This document shows positions 40,601 through 54,500 of a stretch of DNA of 64,000 nt, piece after piece. Position 1 is the stretch's first letter, and every line of letters begins with the position of its first letter. The position numbers were made by a program, and so were the translations under genes. The notes under the pieces were generated by a model. The model did not search any database, was not told where the DNA came from, and saw nothing but the letters and a program-made list of their open reading frames with translations. The DNA is from Dromiciops gliroides (taxonomy: Eukaryota; Chordata; Mammalia; Microbiotheria; Microbiotheriidae). The stretch covers positions 278,264,874-278,328,873 of the forward strand of contig NC_057866.1 in NCBI RefSeq assembly GCF_019393635.1, written 5' to 3'.

Positions 40601-43600
40601 AGCATCTGGCGCCTGCCGGGCTCCAGCGGACCCTCCATCAACAATTCTCAAATCACACTGGGGCCCTTCTCTGGGGTCTTTCAAGTGGTGTGAGGGCCTG
40701 ACCCTAAGGGGTGTGTCATGAACCAGCCAAGGGGTGACAAGATGGGCTGTATCCCACGCCAGCCTCCCCACAAGAGCCAACCGTGAAGCACATCTCCAAC
40801 ACCACCACACCTCCCCATCCCCCATGACATCCCCAGCCTCCTCCACTCAGCTACCTCTTGTAGTCCTTCTGCAAGCCTCTAAACCCTTCTCCCCTTTGGA
40901 GATGGACAGTGATCCCTCATGATAGCTGTGACTTTACTCTGAGAGGGAAGATTATTCCTCTCAACTCCCTGTATGCCCACCAAGGGAAAAAGAAGTCTTG
41001 ATGAAAAAGAAGTAGAGGGCTCAAAAGGTTGGAGACCACTGCTCTAGGGCACTGTGATTGGGTGCTAGTCAGGCAAACTTGGTGTGCCATCTAACCTGGC
41101 GGCACAGTATGAGGCCAGCCCAAGAACCTCAGAAAGGGCCCTGGAGGCAAGAGACGGATGCTCCTCCTGGGCTGGGCTGGGCTGGCCACAGCTCGCAGCC
41201 TTTCTAGGCATTGGCAGGTGCTCTTCTTGAGATCCTGGAGCTGAGAATCCCCCTTCCTGCTCATGACTCTCCCTGAGCTTGGGGGACATGGAACCTGTGA
41301 GTAAGCTCCTCAGTCTGGCTTAGCCTGGGGGGACCAAGAGACTTTGGCAGAGGAGACTTACATTGAAGATTCCTGAATATAATAAAATTAATTCACCTGC
41401 TTCCATTGATGGCCCTTCTGGATCTGCTGCTACCAAAAATGCATTATTGGGCCACTGAGCCCTCTTGTGACAGGGAGAGCCCCTCACTGTGCCTGATCAC
41501 AAGGCTGACACTTAGGTCCAATGGATGGACCCACTGGAGCCGTTGGTAGGGAGCGGGGCGGGGTGGGAATACTCAGGGGCTCAGAAATGCCAGACTTCTC
41601 TGACACCAGGAACTGGGGCTGGACAAAGGCCCAAGACAAAATGGTAGAAATGTCCTTACCAACAGTGCCCGCTTTTCCTCATCTCCTTTTGCCTCTCGCC
41701 TTTCATTCTTTTTCCGGAATATTTCTTGAAGCTGAAAATGATAATAATCAGACATTACACCTCCTGAGGCCTCACTTTTTGTGTTAACCATCTTCCCCTA
41801 CTTGCTCTGCTTGCACAGACATTCACTCTCCTCTTAACAACACTGGGAAGGGACAGGGCTAGCTGTTTTCCTGCCATTTTACAGAGGAATAAGCGACATT
41901 TAGGAGGAATAATACTAGAGTACTTTGAACTGGACACAGCATTTCCCCGAATAATCCTTGAGTCACATAGTGTGACAGTTGTTAGCCTCGTAGTTCAGTT
42001 CACCAGTAGACTAGAAATTGTGTTGGTTGTGGGTTCAGAGGACCTGGGCACCATTCCTCTGCGTCTCAGTTTCCTCATCTTTGTTACCAAAGGTGGGGGG
42101 GCCTCCGAGCTCATGACTCCCTCAGGGTGACATGGCCCATGAGTATGGACGTCGGAACTCAGTGTTTGGGTCAGAGTTCTGTGTGATATACTCTTGGCCC
42201 AAGGTCCCATGAGAAGTGCCACAAGAAGGTCATGACAAACTAAGCTGGCGAGGTCACTGGGCTTGTATGCCAAGGGAATGCTTCTTACTGAGGAAAGGGA
42301 GATTTCTGTGAAACACCTGATAAAATCCCTTAACTTCTCAGTGTTCTAGGCATCTCCTCAGTATCACCAGTAATGACCACCACCATCATCATCACAGCTG
42401 TTAGCACTGGCATCGGACCCACTAAGTGCCAGGCACAACACTAAGTGCTTTACAAATATGATCTCATTGGGTCCTCACAACAACCCTGGGATGGAGGGGC
42501 TCCTATGATCCCCACTTTACAGATAAGGAAACTGAGGCAGGCAGAAGAGAAATGACTTGCCCAGGGTCACCCCGCTAATAAGTAACTCAGCTCCTCCTGA
42601 TTCCAGGCCCAGTGCTCTGTACTGTGGCGCCCCCTGCTGCCCACTAATTGCTGAGAAAGTGCTTACCCCTCTTCTCCTTTACTCCAAGGTCCCTCTAAAG
42701 AGATTTATTTCTCTTTTGTTGAAAAAAAAAACCCAAACCTTATAACTTACCACTTTATAGACTAGGATTCGGCTCATGAGCACTGACATAATGTGAAATG
42801 TACAAAAGCAGTGTCATTTGCCTGAAAGAGCCAGGGCCCTAATGGCAGGAAGCAGGATGCCTGCAGCCAAGCGCCAGGCGTAGTCAGCCTGCCTTTATCA
42901 GCTGCCCTGGGCTCAAGAGCGGCTGCCACTGAAATAGGCCCTCCCTCCCCTTTGGAGGGCTCCGAGGCACCAGCTCTGGCCCATCATGGATGAGGAAGGG
43001 GCTGCTGCGCCAATGCTGCAGCTTGTCTGGGGCGTACCCATCACACCTCTCCTTTGGCAGACATGGGGCGGGATTCCACACCCCAGGAGGGTGCTTTTGT
43101 GCCTCTGGAGGGCAGTGAGCCCACGGGCAGCCCCCTAAGACACATGGCCATGTGGCAAAGTCAGCAGTGGGGCTGGAAGCTATGGGCCAGTGAAGTGAGC
43201 TCTGACAGGCTGTGGGGCACTTCAGCGTGCAATTAGTTTTTGAAACCTTTGGGTGCACGGATGAGGACACAGGTGTAAGGCTTATCAGACTAGGATTTTA
43301 GGTCATTAGGGATGAGAAGATACTGCTGAGGAATACCAGCTAGCACCTGGTGTAGGACAGAGGAGAAAGCCCTCCTCAGACTGCCCCTCGGAGCCGTCTG
43401 GAGGAGGGTGAAGCCCTCTGGCCTGAGTGGCGGGCAGCACAGAGCTGAGGTAAAGGGCTTGGCTTGGCCCAGCCTACTTTGGGTTATAATAGGACAGAGA
43501 GCTGCCCTTTCCTCAGGGTAAGTCAGAGGGGAGTCAGTTCAAGACTGGGGCTTCTATTAACTTGGGAGACACATGCATATGGGCACAGACAAATGGTAAC

Positions 43601-45664
43601 TCAAGTTTAGAGGGTGCTTGAGGTCAGTAGCCTGGTGGGGAAGACCAGTGCCAGGGAAGGGGACCAAGTACAAGCCCTAGAGAGAATCCCCCAAACTAAG
43701 GTCAGGACAAGTAGCCGGGAAGGGCTGTCAAGAGCGACCAGCCAAGATGACCAGCGTCGCCTCCCTTCTCTGGGCTTTGGTTTTTTCTTCTGTAAAATGA
43801 GGGGTTGGATTAAGGCCCTTTCCAGCTCTAAATATCCTGTGCATATATACTCTGACTGCCGTGAGTGAGAGCAGTCCGGAGCGGCCCAGCAGGCACAAAG
43901 GTGCCCCAAGGACAGCGGTCTGGGATGGAGGGGAACATGACAGACAAATACAGCATGCACTGATCAGAGGGTAGGTCAACCACTTTACAGTCATGCACCA
44001 TGCATGAAGCGAGACTGCTAAAACCCACCAGCTTTCCTGGGGGACCATGGCAGCAAACCAGATGACAGCCTCTTCATGCACACTGTGTGGAGCAGATAGT
44101 GTATTTCAATTTTCTCAACCATAGTCCATACATAGAGATAGCAAGATTATCTCTAAGGTTTAAAGAATTATTACATGTGTGCTTGCACATGCAGGTGTGC
44201 AGGGATTAAACACACACATGGAGAGTATTGGGGTACATTGTAAACATGAGGGTAACCATTTCATACTTTGTAGACAGTTGAGACCTTCCAAATCACAGGA
44301 CACATTTCTATACATTTCCTTCCTGCTCTATTGGACCATACAGCATTCAAACACAAAAATGAAATCATGAACTACTTTAACAGCGATCAAAGGCAATACT
44401 AATTTACATACCACCAAAAACTCCTTTTTATCCACCATCTCATTGCCATCAGTATCAAACATATTGAAAGCTATTTTAAAACCTGCATGAGGCTCTGCCA
44501 AAAGAGTAGAAAAGGGATCCGTGAGATCAGCACAATGTATTGTAAGCTATAACATGCATGTCAGTTAAGAGCAATCCCTCATTTTCCACATACACAGACA
44601 CTCAGCCACCAGTTCATTCTCACAGCCATCATCCCAAATGCATTTTATGCATGTTTCTCTAAGGGATGGGGTTCCCAGCCCCCCCCCCCAGTCACAGAAG
44701 GCCTAGAATGAATCACATGGGGTTAATAAAGTGTTAAATTGAGACTTAGAGATCCTGAAAGCCTGTGGAGAGACTCCTGTGGGGGAAAAGAATGGAATTT
44801 GCCGCTCTTCTTGCCACTCCACCGAAGTCCGCCTTGAAGGGAGGAAGTAGTATATCTATCAGAGAACTGAGACACATAGTCCAAGCAGGTATGGCTAAAG
44901 AGAGATGGTCTCTTGAGAGAATCAGCAGCTTTGAGGGCTATGCACTCTAGCAACTGAGAGTGAGACCATGGAGAGGAGCAGATCCTGAGCAAAACATAGC
45001 AGTCAAGGGGAGTTACATGAAGACTCTAGCAAGAGAGAAAGGCCTTTTGGGTCTTGCGATACCAAGAGTTGTGAGTTCCTTTGTGTATATGTACTACATA
45101 TCTGCCTCACTGCCATTTAGGTTTGTGTTTGTCTACATTTGTTGGAAAGCGTACCCAAGTTTTAAAGAGGGAATTAATTTTTTTTTTAGGCAATTGGGGT
45201 TAAGTGACTTGCCCAGGGTCACACAGCTAGTAAGTGTTAAGTGTCTGAGGCCGGATTTGAACTCAGGTACTCCTGACTCCAGGGCCGGTACTCTATCCAC
45301 TGCGCCACCCAGCTGCCTGAGGGAATGTTTTCTAATTACTGTTCTTGCTATGACATTTGAGTAAGAACTAATTGTAGTCTATTGGCTGATGATTAATGAG
45401 AAGCACACTGATAGGGGCTCATGAGCTACAAGAGTAGGAGTGGCCATGTACCTTTGAACCTGAAGTGGTAGCCACCCTTTGGGTCTTCAGCCTACAAATC
45501 TGAGTGTGAGTTGAAAGAATAACTGAGGAGGGATGAAACCTTTCTATTTAGGATACTGGCAAATATTTTCCCAAGGGAAAAGTGACTGAGAAAGCTAGGA
45601 AAACAAGATGGTGAAATTAGGAGTCTTACAGATCATCTTCCCCAGTTGCTATTTTATAGGCCTA

Positions 45665-45715
<51 letters not shown>

Positions 45716-48514
45716 ACACGACAGTGATACCTCTACTAATAAATAGGATGCAATACAGTGACATAGTTTTTTTTTGTCAGAAATTTTATAATTACACAAT
45801 GAAATAGTATAGAAGGAATAGGGATGTTTTCCTGGATATCAGGTAATGGTGATTATAGTTTAAAATCATTAAATACAAAAATAACATTTTATGTGGGGAA
45901 TACCATAAATGTATATAATAGATATTTTAAATGCACAGATAGGCATAATATGTCTATGACATTCCCAGATCACTCTGCCTGTCTGACTGCCTAAGAGATG
46001 TACTATCATGTACAGGAAATAGTGAGTGGGCCAGCCAGATTGGAGCTAATTCTACCTTAAATGACTGTGAGAGTTTTAAATGCCACAGCGACTTTATTTG
46101 AAAGGTGACAGGGAGCTGATGAAGCTTCTTGAACTGAGGATGATGAGGTCACACCTACACTCTAGGAAGACCAAAAGTTTAGCCTTGGAAAAAAATGGAT
46201 AATGGGAAGAAAGTGTAAGGGAGGCAGTTTATGTAGTCATAGGAAAGAAATCCCAGAGGCAACAAGCTACTGAGGTATTGATAACTGGGGGAAGCAGGAA
46301 CATCTTTCTAAGTGTATCCAAAGGAGAAACATACTTGACTAGGCTGAGCATGGGCCATGCCCCTGGGGGCTCTAGCCAGGAGCTGCTTGTGGAAGATCCA
46401 GAAGGATTCTGTGTCTGTACAGGTCTTACCACACACACTCTAACTCCACAAGAGTATTCCAATGCTGCTATGAGGACGGGGAGAAGAAGGGATTTCTCCC
46501 TCCTTCTCTTGTCTGCTATGGCATCTACCAGGGGAGTTAAAAAGATACCTTGTCTAAGAACTTGGAGCGTTAATCTGAGGCATGGTTAAAGGGGAAGAGA
46601 CAGAGACTCCAGACAGACGTGGATACAGAGAGGAAGTCAATAGAAAGAAAAAGCAGCATCAAAGGGCAAGACCTCCAGCAGTCCAAAGAGAATCAGCTAT
46701 GGACTCTATAGAGAGCTCACTGAGAGTAGCAGCCCCCAGGAACCCACTTGAGAAACCTGTACTGCAGACACTATGCCCACGGGTAGCTTTATGAAGTCTC
46801 TATAGGGAGCAAAAGGACTTATAGGGCCTGTAGTATCAGAACAGTGAGTATCCTTAGCTGCATGCTCCCTATATGTAAGCCTTAGGACCACTGTACTCTT
46901 AAAATGTGTGCTCACCGTCATCAGGCTACATATATGATTGGGAGAGTACACGCCAAGTCTATGGAGAGAGAGCGATGTTTTGTAGCATTTCAGTAAATGC
47001 TTTTGTTTGGAGGATAATTTCGCCTGTTGGCTAATTGTTCTTGGGGAGCATACTGGCAGGGGCTCCTAAGGTACAGTTTGGGAGTAACCATCTACAGTAG
47101 CGCCACCAGGAGTCACGGAGTCACCACCCTGGAGATCCCGCCAGAGGGTGCAATTAAGGAGTAGCTCAGAGGTCGACACTACAAGTGATAGCCGTGATGT
47201 TCAGAGTACCAGAAGAATTGGACCCAGTGGGCCCAGGCTGTGGAATGAGTTTGGCATGCAGGGCCCAAGGCCTCCAATTTCAATTGTGCCTTTGCTTCCT
47301 GTCTGATCCAGGGCAGTCCTTCATTACTCCAGCCCCCAGGGTTCTCCTCTAGAATAGGGAGGGTTTGTGTCCCTTGTCCTCTGAGGGACCTTTCCACTCT
47401 AATCTGATGACCATGTGATCCTAGGCTGCAGGGAAGCAGCTTTTGTCTTGCTGGAAGGAGAGGGGGCTGCTCTAAGTGGGTCAAGCACCCTAGGAAGATA
47501 GCAGGGTCTCCATCTCTGGAGGTCTTCAGGCAGAGGCTGGATAAGCACTTGTTAGAGATTCCGGAGATGGGGCTCTTGACAGGGCAAGGGTTTATCTCGG
47601 AGGTTCCTCCCAGCTCTGAGAGTCTGCAGAGGGATGAGGAGGCTCTAAAAAAGTCCTTCATTCAAAGGACGAAAATGTCCCCCTTTCCATCAGAGAAGCT
47701 TTAGCTATGTCTCCATACTGCTGCTACCTGTATATTGTGCTTTGGGGTCACCCAGAGCTTTATATGATCCCTCCATGGTGGAGGGAATATGAAAAAGGGG
47801 AGTCTGAGGGGAGAAGATAATGGCTCACCCTGCACTGACTGATCACACAGCTAGCAGAAATCAGGTCTTCCTGCCAGCCTCAAAGTCCTTTACTCTACCC
47901 ATCAGACCACACTGCCTCACTTACAACACAGGGAATTCAATGGCTTTTAAAAAGGTGCATAATTACACTTGTTTGATCTTATGGAGAGAAAAACCAAAAG
48001 GCTGAATGAACTTTTATGCTTTTCAATTGGCATTTTGGGTATAATTAAATAGTCTAATGCTCATTTAAAAATGCAACTAATTGTCTGGACACCTGAATTT
48101 AAATCCTTAGTCCAAATTCCATGACTCAAAAGAGAGATGGTGAAGATGTTTCCCAGAGCTCATTGACAATCATCCTTCTTTCTAAACAAAAATTCTCGAT
48201 AAAAGAAATAAAATCCCCCAAAGGCTTGCCAATTCAGATACTAAAATTCTCACTGTTCAGGAAAATATAGTAATACAAGTTCAATGCAATCTTGAGGTGT
48301 CAGCAGCAAAAGTAAGCATTTTTTTTATTGTCTAAATTCCACAATTCTAGTTGCTTATCTTTGTTAAAAGAGACTTAACAGGGGGGCAGCTAGGTGGCAC
48401 AGTGGATGAAGCACCGGCCCTAGATTCAGGAGGACCTGAGTTCAAATCCAAACTCAGACACTTGACACTTACTAGCTGTGTGACCCTGGGCAAGTCACTT
48501 AACCCTCACTGCCC

Positions 48515-48562
<48 letters not shown>

Positions 48563-51500
48563 ACAGATAAAACCAGTGTAAGGGAAAAGAATGCACTAGT
48601 GATCACATAGTCATCAAAAGAATCTTGAAAAATTTTGCTATAAATATGTTCTATGAAAGGATGACAGTTTTTTAAACGATTTGTTATGCTCCCAGTTATT
48701 TGTAAAAAGCTAATGCAATATCAACCAAAACAGCCATGGAAGCAATGGCTGAGGTCAGATGTGACAGTGAATTCTTAAGATTGTGATTCCACTTATGGAG
48801 CCCAGCACAAAGGAAGATGGCCACACAGTGATCTTGTGCCCAGGCAACCACCTCATCATGCACCTAAAGGTCTAGGAATTCCCACAGTCAGGAATTAAAA
48901 ACAACTGCCTGGGTTAGAGTCCTTAAAATTTCCCTGAGACCCCCCTCACCCCATCCATGGTCAACCAAGAAGTGGAAAGGGGATGAATTATGCATCTTAG
49001 CCTTTATAAAAGAAAATGTGAAGTCATCCTTCAAAGGACTCAGCCCAAATGTTTTTTTTCCCCTTTGGTGAGGCAATTGGGGTTAAGTGACTTGCCCAAG
49101 GTCACACAGCTAGTAAGTGTCAAGTGTCTGAAGCTGGATTTGAACTCAGGTCCTCCTGACTTCAGGGCCAGTGGTCTATTCACTGTGCCACCTAGCAGCC
49201 CCTCAAATGCCTTTTTTTGAGGAAACATTTGGCCTTTTTTTTCTAAGACAATTACTTTTAAAAGGGGACCTCCAGTCATTACCTGTCATAAATTCTTGAA
49301 CCTGACTATGGGAAAGGTCCTAGGCTCCCCTCCCACACCCTCAACTGTCTAAATCTGCATTGGCAACTCTTACAAATCATGAAAACTTGCTTAAGACCAG
49401 ACTCTTCATAAGGACAAGCTCATTAGAGTTCATTAGGTGATTGTTTAGAAGAGTAGTCAAGAAAGAAGGAAGTCGGTCCCATTGTAGGTGTATCTGTCCC
49501 TGCCTCCTAGATCCAGAGCTAAATCTGGTAAAGTCGATTTGCAAATAGAAATGGAAAGAAAGTCAGGGTCATCAGTATTATTTGGCAGTGGAGACAATGG
49601 AAGTAAACCAGAACCACAGATGGTAGCTGGAGGAGCACGGTGTTAATCCATATTAAAGACTCACATTTCGAGAGCACCAGAAGGTTCACAAAGCAGGTAG
49701 GGTTACCGCTAGACAGACAGCACAGGTCCGGTAATGCCTGCCCCCTCCTGTCTGGAGGACCAATCTCAGGAGGGTCTTAGGATGGTCCGTGTCTATTCCT
49801 TCCCATTCTTTCTCATTTGGCCGTCGCTGCTACACGACTGGTCCAAAATTGACCTTGGGCTTAGTGCTGGTCAAACCCTTTCATTTTACAGAGGAAGAAA
49901 TGAAGGCTAAGTCACTTGTTCCAAGTGCCCCAGGGACTTGAAGCCACCTCCTTTGGTGCCACGTCCAGCTTTCCCTCCGGTACACCATGCTGCCCTTCCA
50001 CAGCTTATCCCCCGTGTCTGTTTGATTGCCACCTGCCCACCCCTATCTATCTGGTCCTTACCTTACAGGTCCAGTTCTCATAGGTCCTGTTAATCCAACT
50101 GGAGGCATCCTATTCCACTGCTTTCTCTGTATTTCCTAAAGCAAACCCTTCACGCATGCCTCCCTCTGGGGCCCCATCTTGATGTGGCCCTGGCTTCAGG
50201 CTAAGCTCGTTTCAGGTTGCTCAAAGGGCCTGACAGGTCACAATGACTTGAGCAGGCCATCTACTACGTGCTAGTGGGTCTGTGACCTGCACAGATGAAG
50301 GGAAGAGCCATTCCTCAAAATCATAGACCCTCTAAGCAGGGTCCGATGTCAAGGCTCCGAGTCCCCTCTCCCTTAGCACCCTCTTCTCTCATCCTCTTAA
50401 TGGAGCCCACTGGGCTGCCATTGTCCATCCTAGAACAATGGGAAGTGCCCCAGCTTTCTATCCTTCACGATTTTTTCCACCTTCTTATCATTCCACTATG
50501 GCTTCTCATTCTCTTTCCCCATCAGTGTTTAAAGCCAAGCCAACCCTAAGTCTCTGGCACCCCTGTGTCAGGCCACTCATGGCAAATGGCATGTGCAGGG
50601 CCCATCCAGGCTTTGGTTGGCACAGATGCCAGAGGTCGAGGCGGTCTTACCATGCCCGAGATCCCTCCTAGCACCTTCCCTCTCTGCCTGTCATTTCCAC
50701 TTTACCCTGTTTCTTGGCTTGTTTCTCCATAGTTGTGAGGGCAGGGACTGATTTCTACGTCTCTTTGTATCCTTAGCACTAAGTACAGTGCCCAGTACAT
50801 AGCAGGCACTTAAGAAATGCTTCCTGATTGACTGAGTTACAAGGCAGATCCCATGAATACAAGGTCTAGAATACATAGCTGTTGTTTAATCTGCCCCCTA
50901 GAATATATCATTCTGAGCTGCCAAGACAGGAGAGTTCCTACCCTCTGGAGAAATACTCATATAAATGCCCGAGATGTGGTCCATTAACTCGTGGTCTTGT
51001 CTTGGGGAGCTGGGACACTTTCCTGGGCTTTGGGATTTGAATTCTACCACCCAGCCCAAGGCAGCTGCCTAAGGCTGCTCAGAACTCTGCATCTACAGCA
51101 TCCTACCCTCCTGACCCTCAGAGCCTGGCTGTCATGAAAAGGAAATGTTTACACTAGCAAAAGAATAGATTGTATCTTATATACTTACTTGTTAAAATAC
51201 ATAAAAGAAACAGGTATTCTGTGTAAGAAATCACACCTAGAAAGAAAAATAATCATCAGCTTTGATTCCTAGAAAGCAGGCACAATGTTACTTTATCTTT
51301 TATGCATCCATATAAATATATCCTTAGATGAAAATGTCATACCTCTGGAAAGAATGAATAAGCAAAGAGAGGGAGGACAGTTCTATGGTGATGCTAATGT
51401 TTTTATTGTCTACAGTTATTTCATTTAGAATTTTATTTTCCCAAATTACATGCAAATACAAATTTAGGCATCAATTTTTAAAAAAAAAAATTGTGTTCCA

Positions 51501-54500
51501 AATTCTCTTCCTCCCTCCCCCGCTCCTCCAAGAACTCAAGCAATTCAATATAAGCTATACATGAAGAGTCATGCAAAACATTGCCAAATTAGCCAGGTTG
51601 TGAAAGAAAACAGACAAAAACAAAACTTCAGATAAAGGAACACAATGTCAATTTTTGGGTTAGAATATGTTACTTTGTGAAATCATAACCAGAGAGCCAA
51701 ATGGATTCCAATCTCTTATTTTTATAGATTCTTAGGTAAAGCCATGTTAGATTCTTCTTAATGCTTATTAAGGCGAATTATGGGCACTGTTCATTTAAAA
51801 TTATTATTTATTAAATTATTCATGCTCTCCCCAAGATCAGAAAAGGGAAGAATTATCTCATTTCCCTCAGCCTCTTATTAACATCACTTTTATAAATGGA
51901 CATCGATGTAGAAGATGAACATAAAATCAGCACAGATGATGGAGGACCCAAGTTTCTGAGACACTGCTTAACGGTGCTCAGTCGCCCATAAGGCAGGGAT
52001 AGACTATTGTTAAGGGGTCCCCTGAACTCATCCTTTTGAATTGCCATATTTTTCAGAAACACTGGACCCAGAGCATGCAGAAGGCCCTGCATGTGTCAAG
52101 GACAAAGTCCTGCCTCTCCCCACACGGCTGACATCATTTGTTGTGTGCCCCCCAAGCTGGATCCCATGCGTGTCCTAGAGAGACGAGACAGGCACCTGTC
52201 CGTCTGTGCCAGGCTGGGTCCTTTGCAGATAAGCAGACCGGCCTATCTTCACAGGCTGGCAGTTTCCAAGAGAAAAGAATGTGCCTTTTGCCATTGCCTG
52301 GCCCCTCCCCTTTGGGAGGGGTCCCTGCACCTTTCCCCTCCCATGCCACACCCCTTCCTGTCTCCTCACCGGTTTCCTGCCTCTGTTCATTTCTCTTGCA
52401 ATAAAGCTGGTTTTCCCATGTTTTGCGTCACTGACACTACCGGTGTACTACCTATGATGCTTAGGAGTGCGTGGTTGCTGTTTGGCTTCAGAAAGAGGAC
52501 AGGCCTTGGCCTGCAGCTCCTCCTCACGGGGTTCCTTCATGAATTCAAGCCTTAGGAAGGACAAATGGCTCTTAAGTGTGGTCCTCCAAAGTTCTTTGGG
52601 GGTCGTCAAATGGAGATGTGAGCAAAGGCTCCTGGGTTCCCTGTGACCTCACACGGAGAAGCTTTCCAAGCACCCCAGCAGCATAGCCTATAGCTGGATT
52701 TGTGTTTCGGGGCTGCTCCAAACAACGCTAGTGGGCCCGGCGAAGACTGAGAAACAAAACCTGACCAACCCTCTGTCTCTCTTATCTAGGGCTCAGAGGC
52801 TTGACAAAGGGGTGTCGGGCCCAGGGAGGGAGCTCACAGGACGCCCTGAAGGCCTGCTCTTCTTGTGTTTGGAAGAAACCATTGTGATCTGGGAGCAGGA
52901 TTCTGGGATCGCCACTGGGCACTTAGAGGCCATAAGGATCATTCAGAGAAGACAGGCAAAAATAGACCAGAAGTAGGAAAGAAACTCCCCAGAGGGCTCC
53001 CGGACCACCCACCTCTTTGCCTCAGGGCCTTTTAGAGCAAAGAGGCTCAAGACTACGTTTTCATCTGTTACCTAAATAGCCCTTGTAAATGATGAAAGAC
53101 CCAAGAGGGCAGGCCCTTGGGCAAACTGGGCCAGGGTTCGTAGACAAGGAGGCTGCGGAGGAGGCAGACACTCTATCTGTTTGGGGCCTAGGAGGGCAGT
53201 CACAATGTTACTCCAAGAAAACAAGTTTGCCATGGGATATTCAGGGACAGACAGAAAGGAAAAACAGCAGCTCTTCAAGGATGCCTTCCCAGCTTCTACG
53301 GCTGGAGAAAACGAACTGCGATCAGCCACAGTCCTTTAACGTTTGGGAGTTGGGAAGAGGGAGTGTTATTATGCCCATTTTGTGGGCTAGGAATGTGCAG
53401 CGGAGATTCTGACTCGGTTGGCTTTGAGAGCCTAAACACTCCACCTGCGCCACAAGAACCCATGTGGATCACAAAGAAACAGAACCCACCTGAACAGGGA
53501 TAATATGGAAACGGACCCTGCTTAACAAACATTCCCTCTAAAAAGTCATTTCCCACGGGAAGATCTGTCTGAGCTCGGCCAGGTCCGGAGGAGGAGGCCG
53601 GACAGGCAGAGACGGGACACAGCTCCTGGTGGCGAGGCCCGGGGTCTGGCTTCACTGCATTCCCTTGTTACAAGGGAAGGTGGCAACAGAGAGCCAATTG
53701 ACACCCGAGGCCGGCAGTGAAATAACTTAAAGCGGCAAAGGAGCTGCAAAATGAGCCGCGAGTTCATTGTGTTCTGCTGCAGAGACGACAAAGAGGTGGG
53801 AGAGCCTTCGGACGAGCGGCCAAGCGGTCTCGCCCAGGCACATTCCCACGTTCTCTGAGAACCAGCTTGGAAGGAGGGACGGAGGCTTGGCGCGCTTCGG
53901 TGTGAGCAGACCGTTATTATTCGGTAAATTAAGCCGAGTGCCTCTAGAGACATATTCCCAAAGTATGTCAAAGCAAAAGTGTTGTAAAACGAAAAAGTGA
54001 GAGGGTTACTCATGATTTACCTTTTTCCTTGAGGTTTCGAAAAAGTTTGGATGATCCTTTCCAAGCTGGTGGTGTTTCTTTAAGCATCTCATTTAATTCC
54101 TATAAAAATATTTTAATTATTGAGCATGAGGCAAAAAGAAAAAGTTACCTTACCAGATAGGACTGGCGATTTAAATAACTTTGTACAGGGGGCAGCCAGG
54201 GGGTGCAGTGGATAAAGCACCGGCCCTAGATTCAGGAGGATACTTACTAGCTGTGTGACCCTGGGCAAGTCACTTAACCCTCATTACCCCACAAAAAAAC
54301 CAAAACAAACAAATAAATGGATAAATAAATAACTACATACAAAGGTTCTGACTTAAAAAGATGGAATCACACACATACGCCTTTTCTTTTTTCTTTCTTT
54401 TTTTTTTTTGTGGGGCAATGGGGGTCACACAGCTAGTAAGTGTCAAGTGTCTGAGGCCACATTTGAACTCAGGTCCTCCTGAATCCAGGGCTGATGCTTT

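Noticed and set aside
41980-42060. tRNA-like sequence (TAGCCTCGTAGTTCAG)
   Set aside because: It lacks a full cloverleaf and box-B consensus at the right spacing; more likely a SINE head remnant.
53546-54013. 155-codon minus-strand open frame through the CpG patch
   Set aside because: It begins just past the donor of a MICU3 exon and resembles no MICU3 sequence; high GC lowers the chance of stops.
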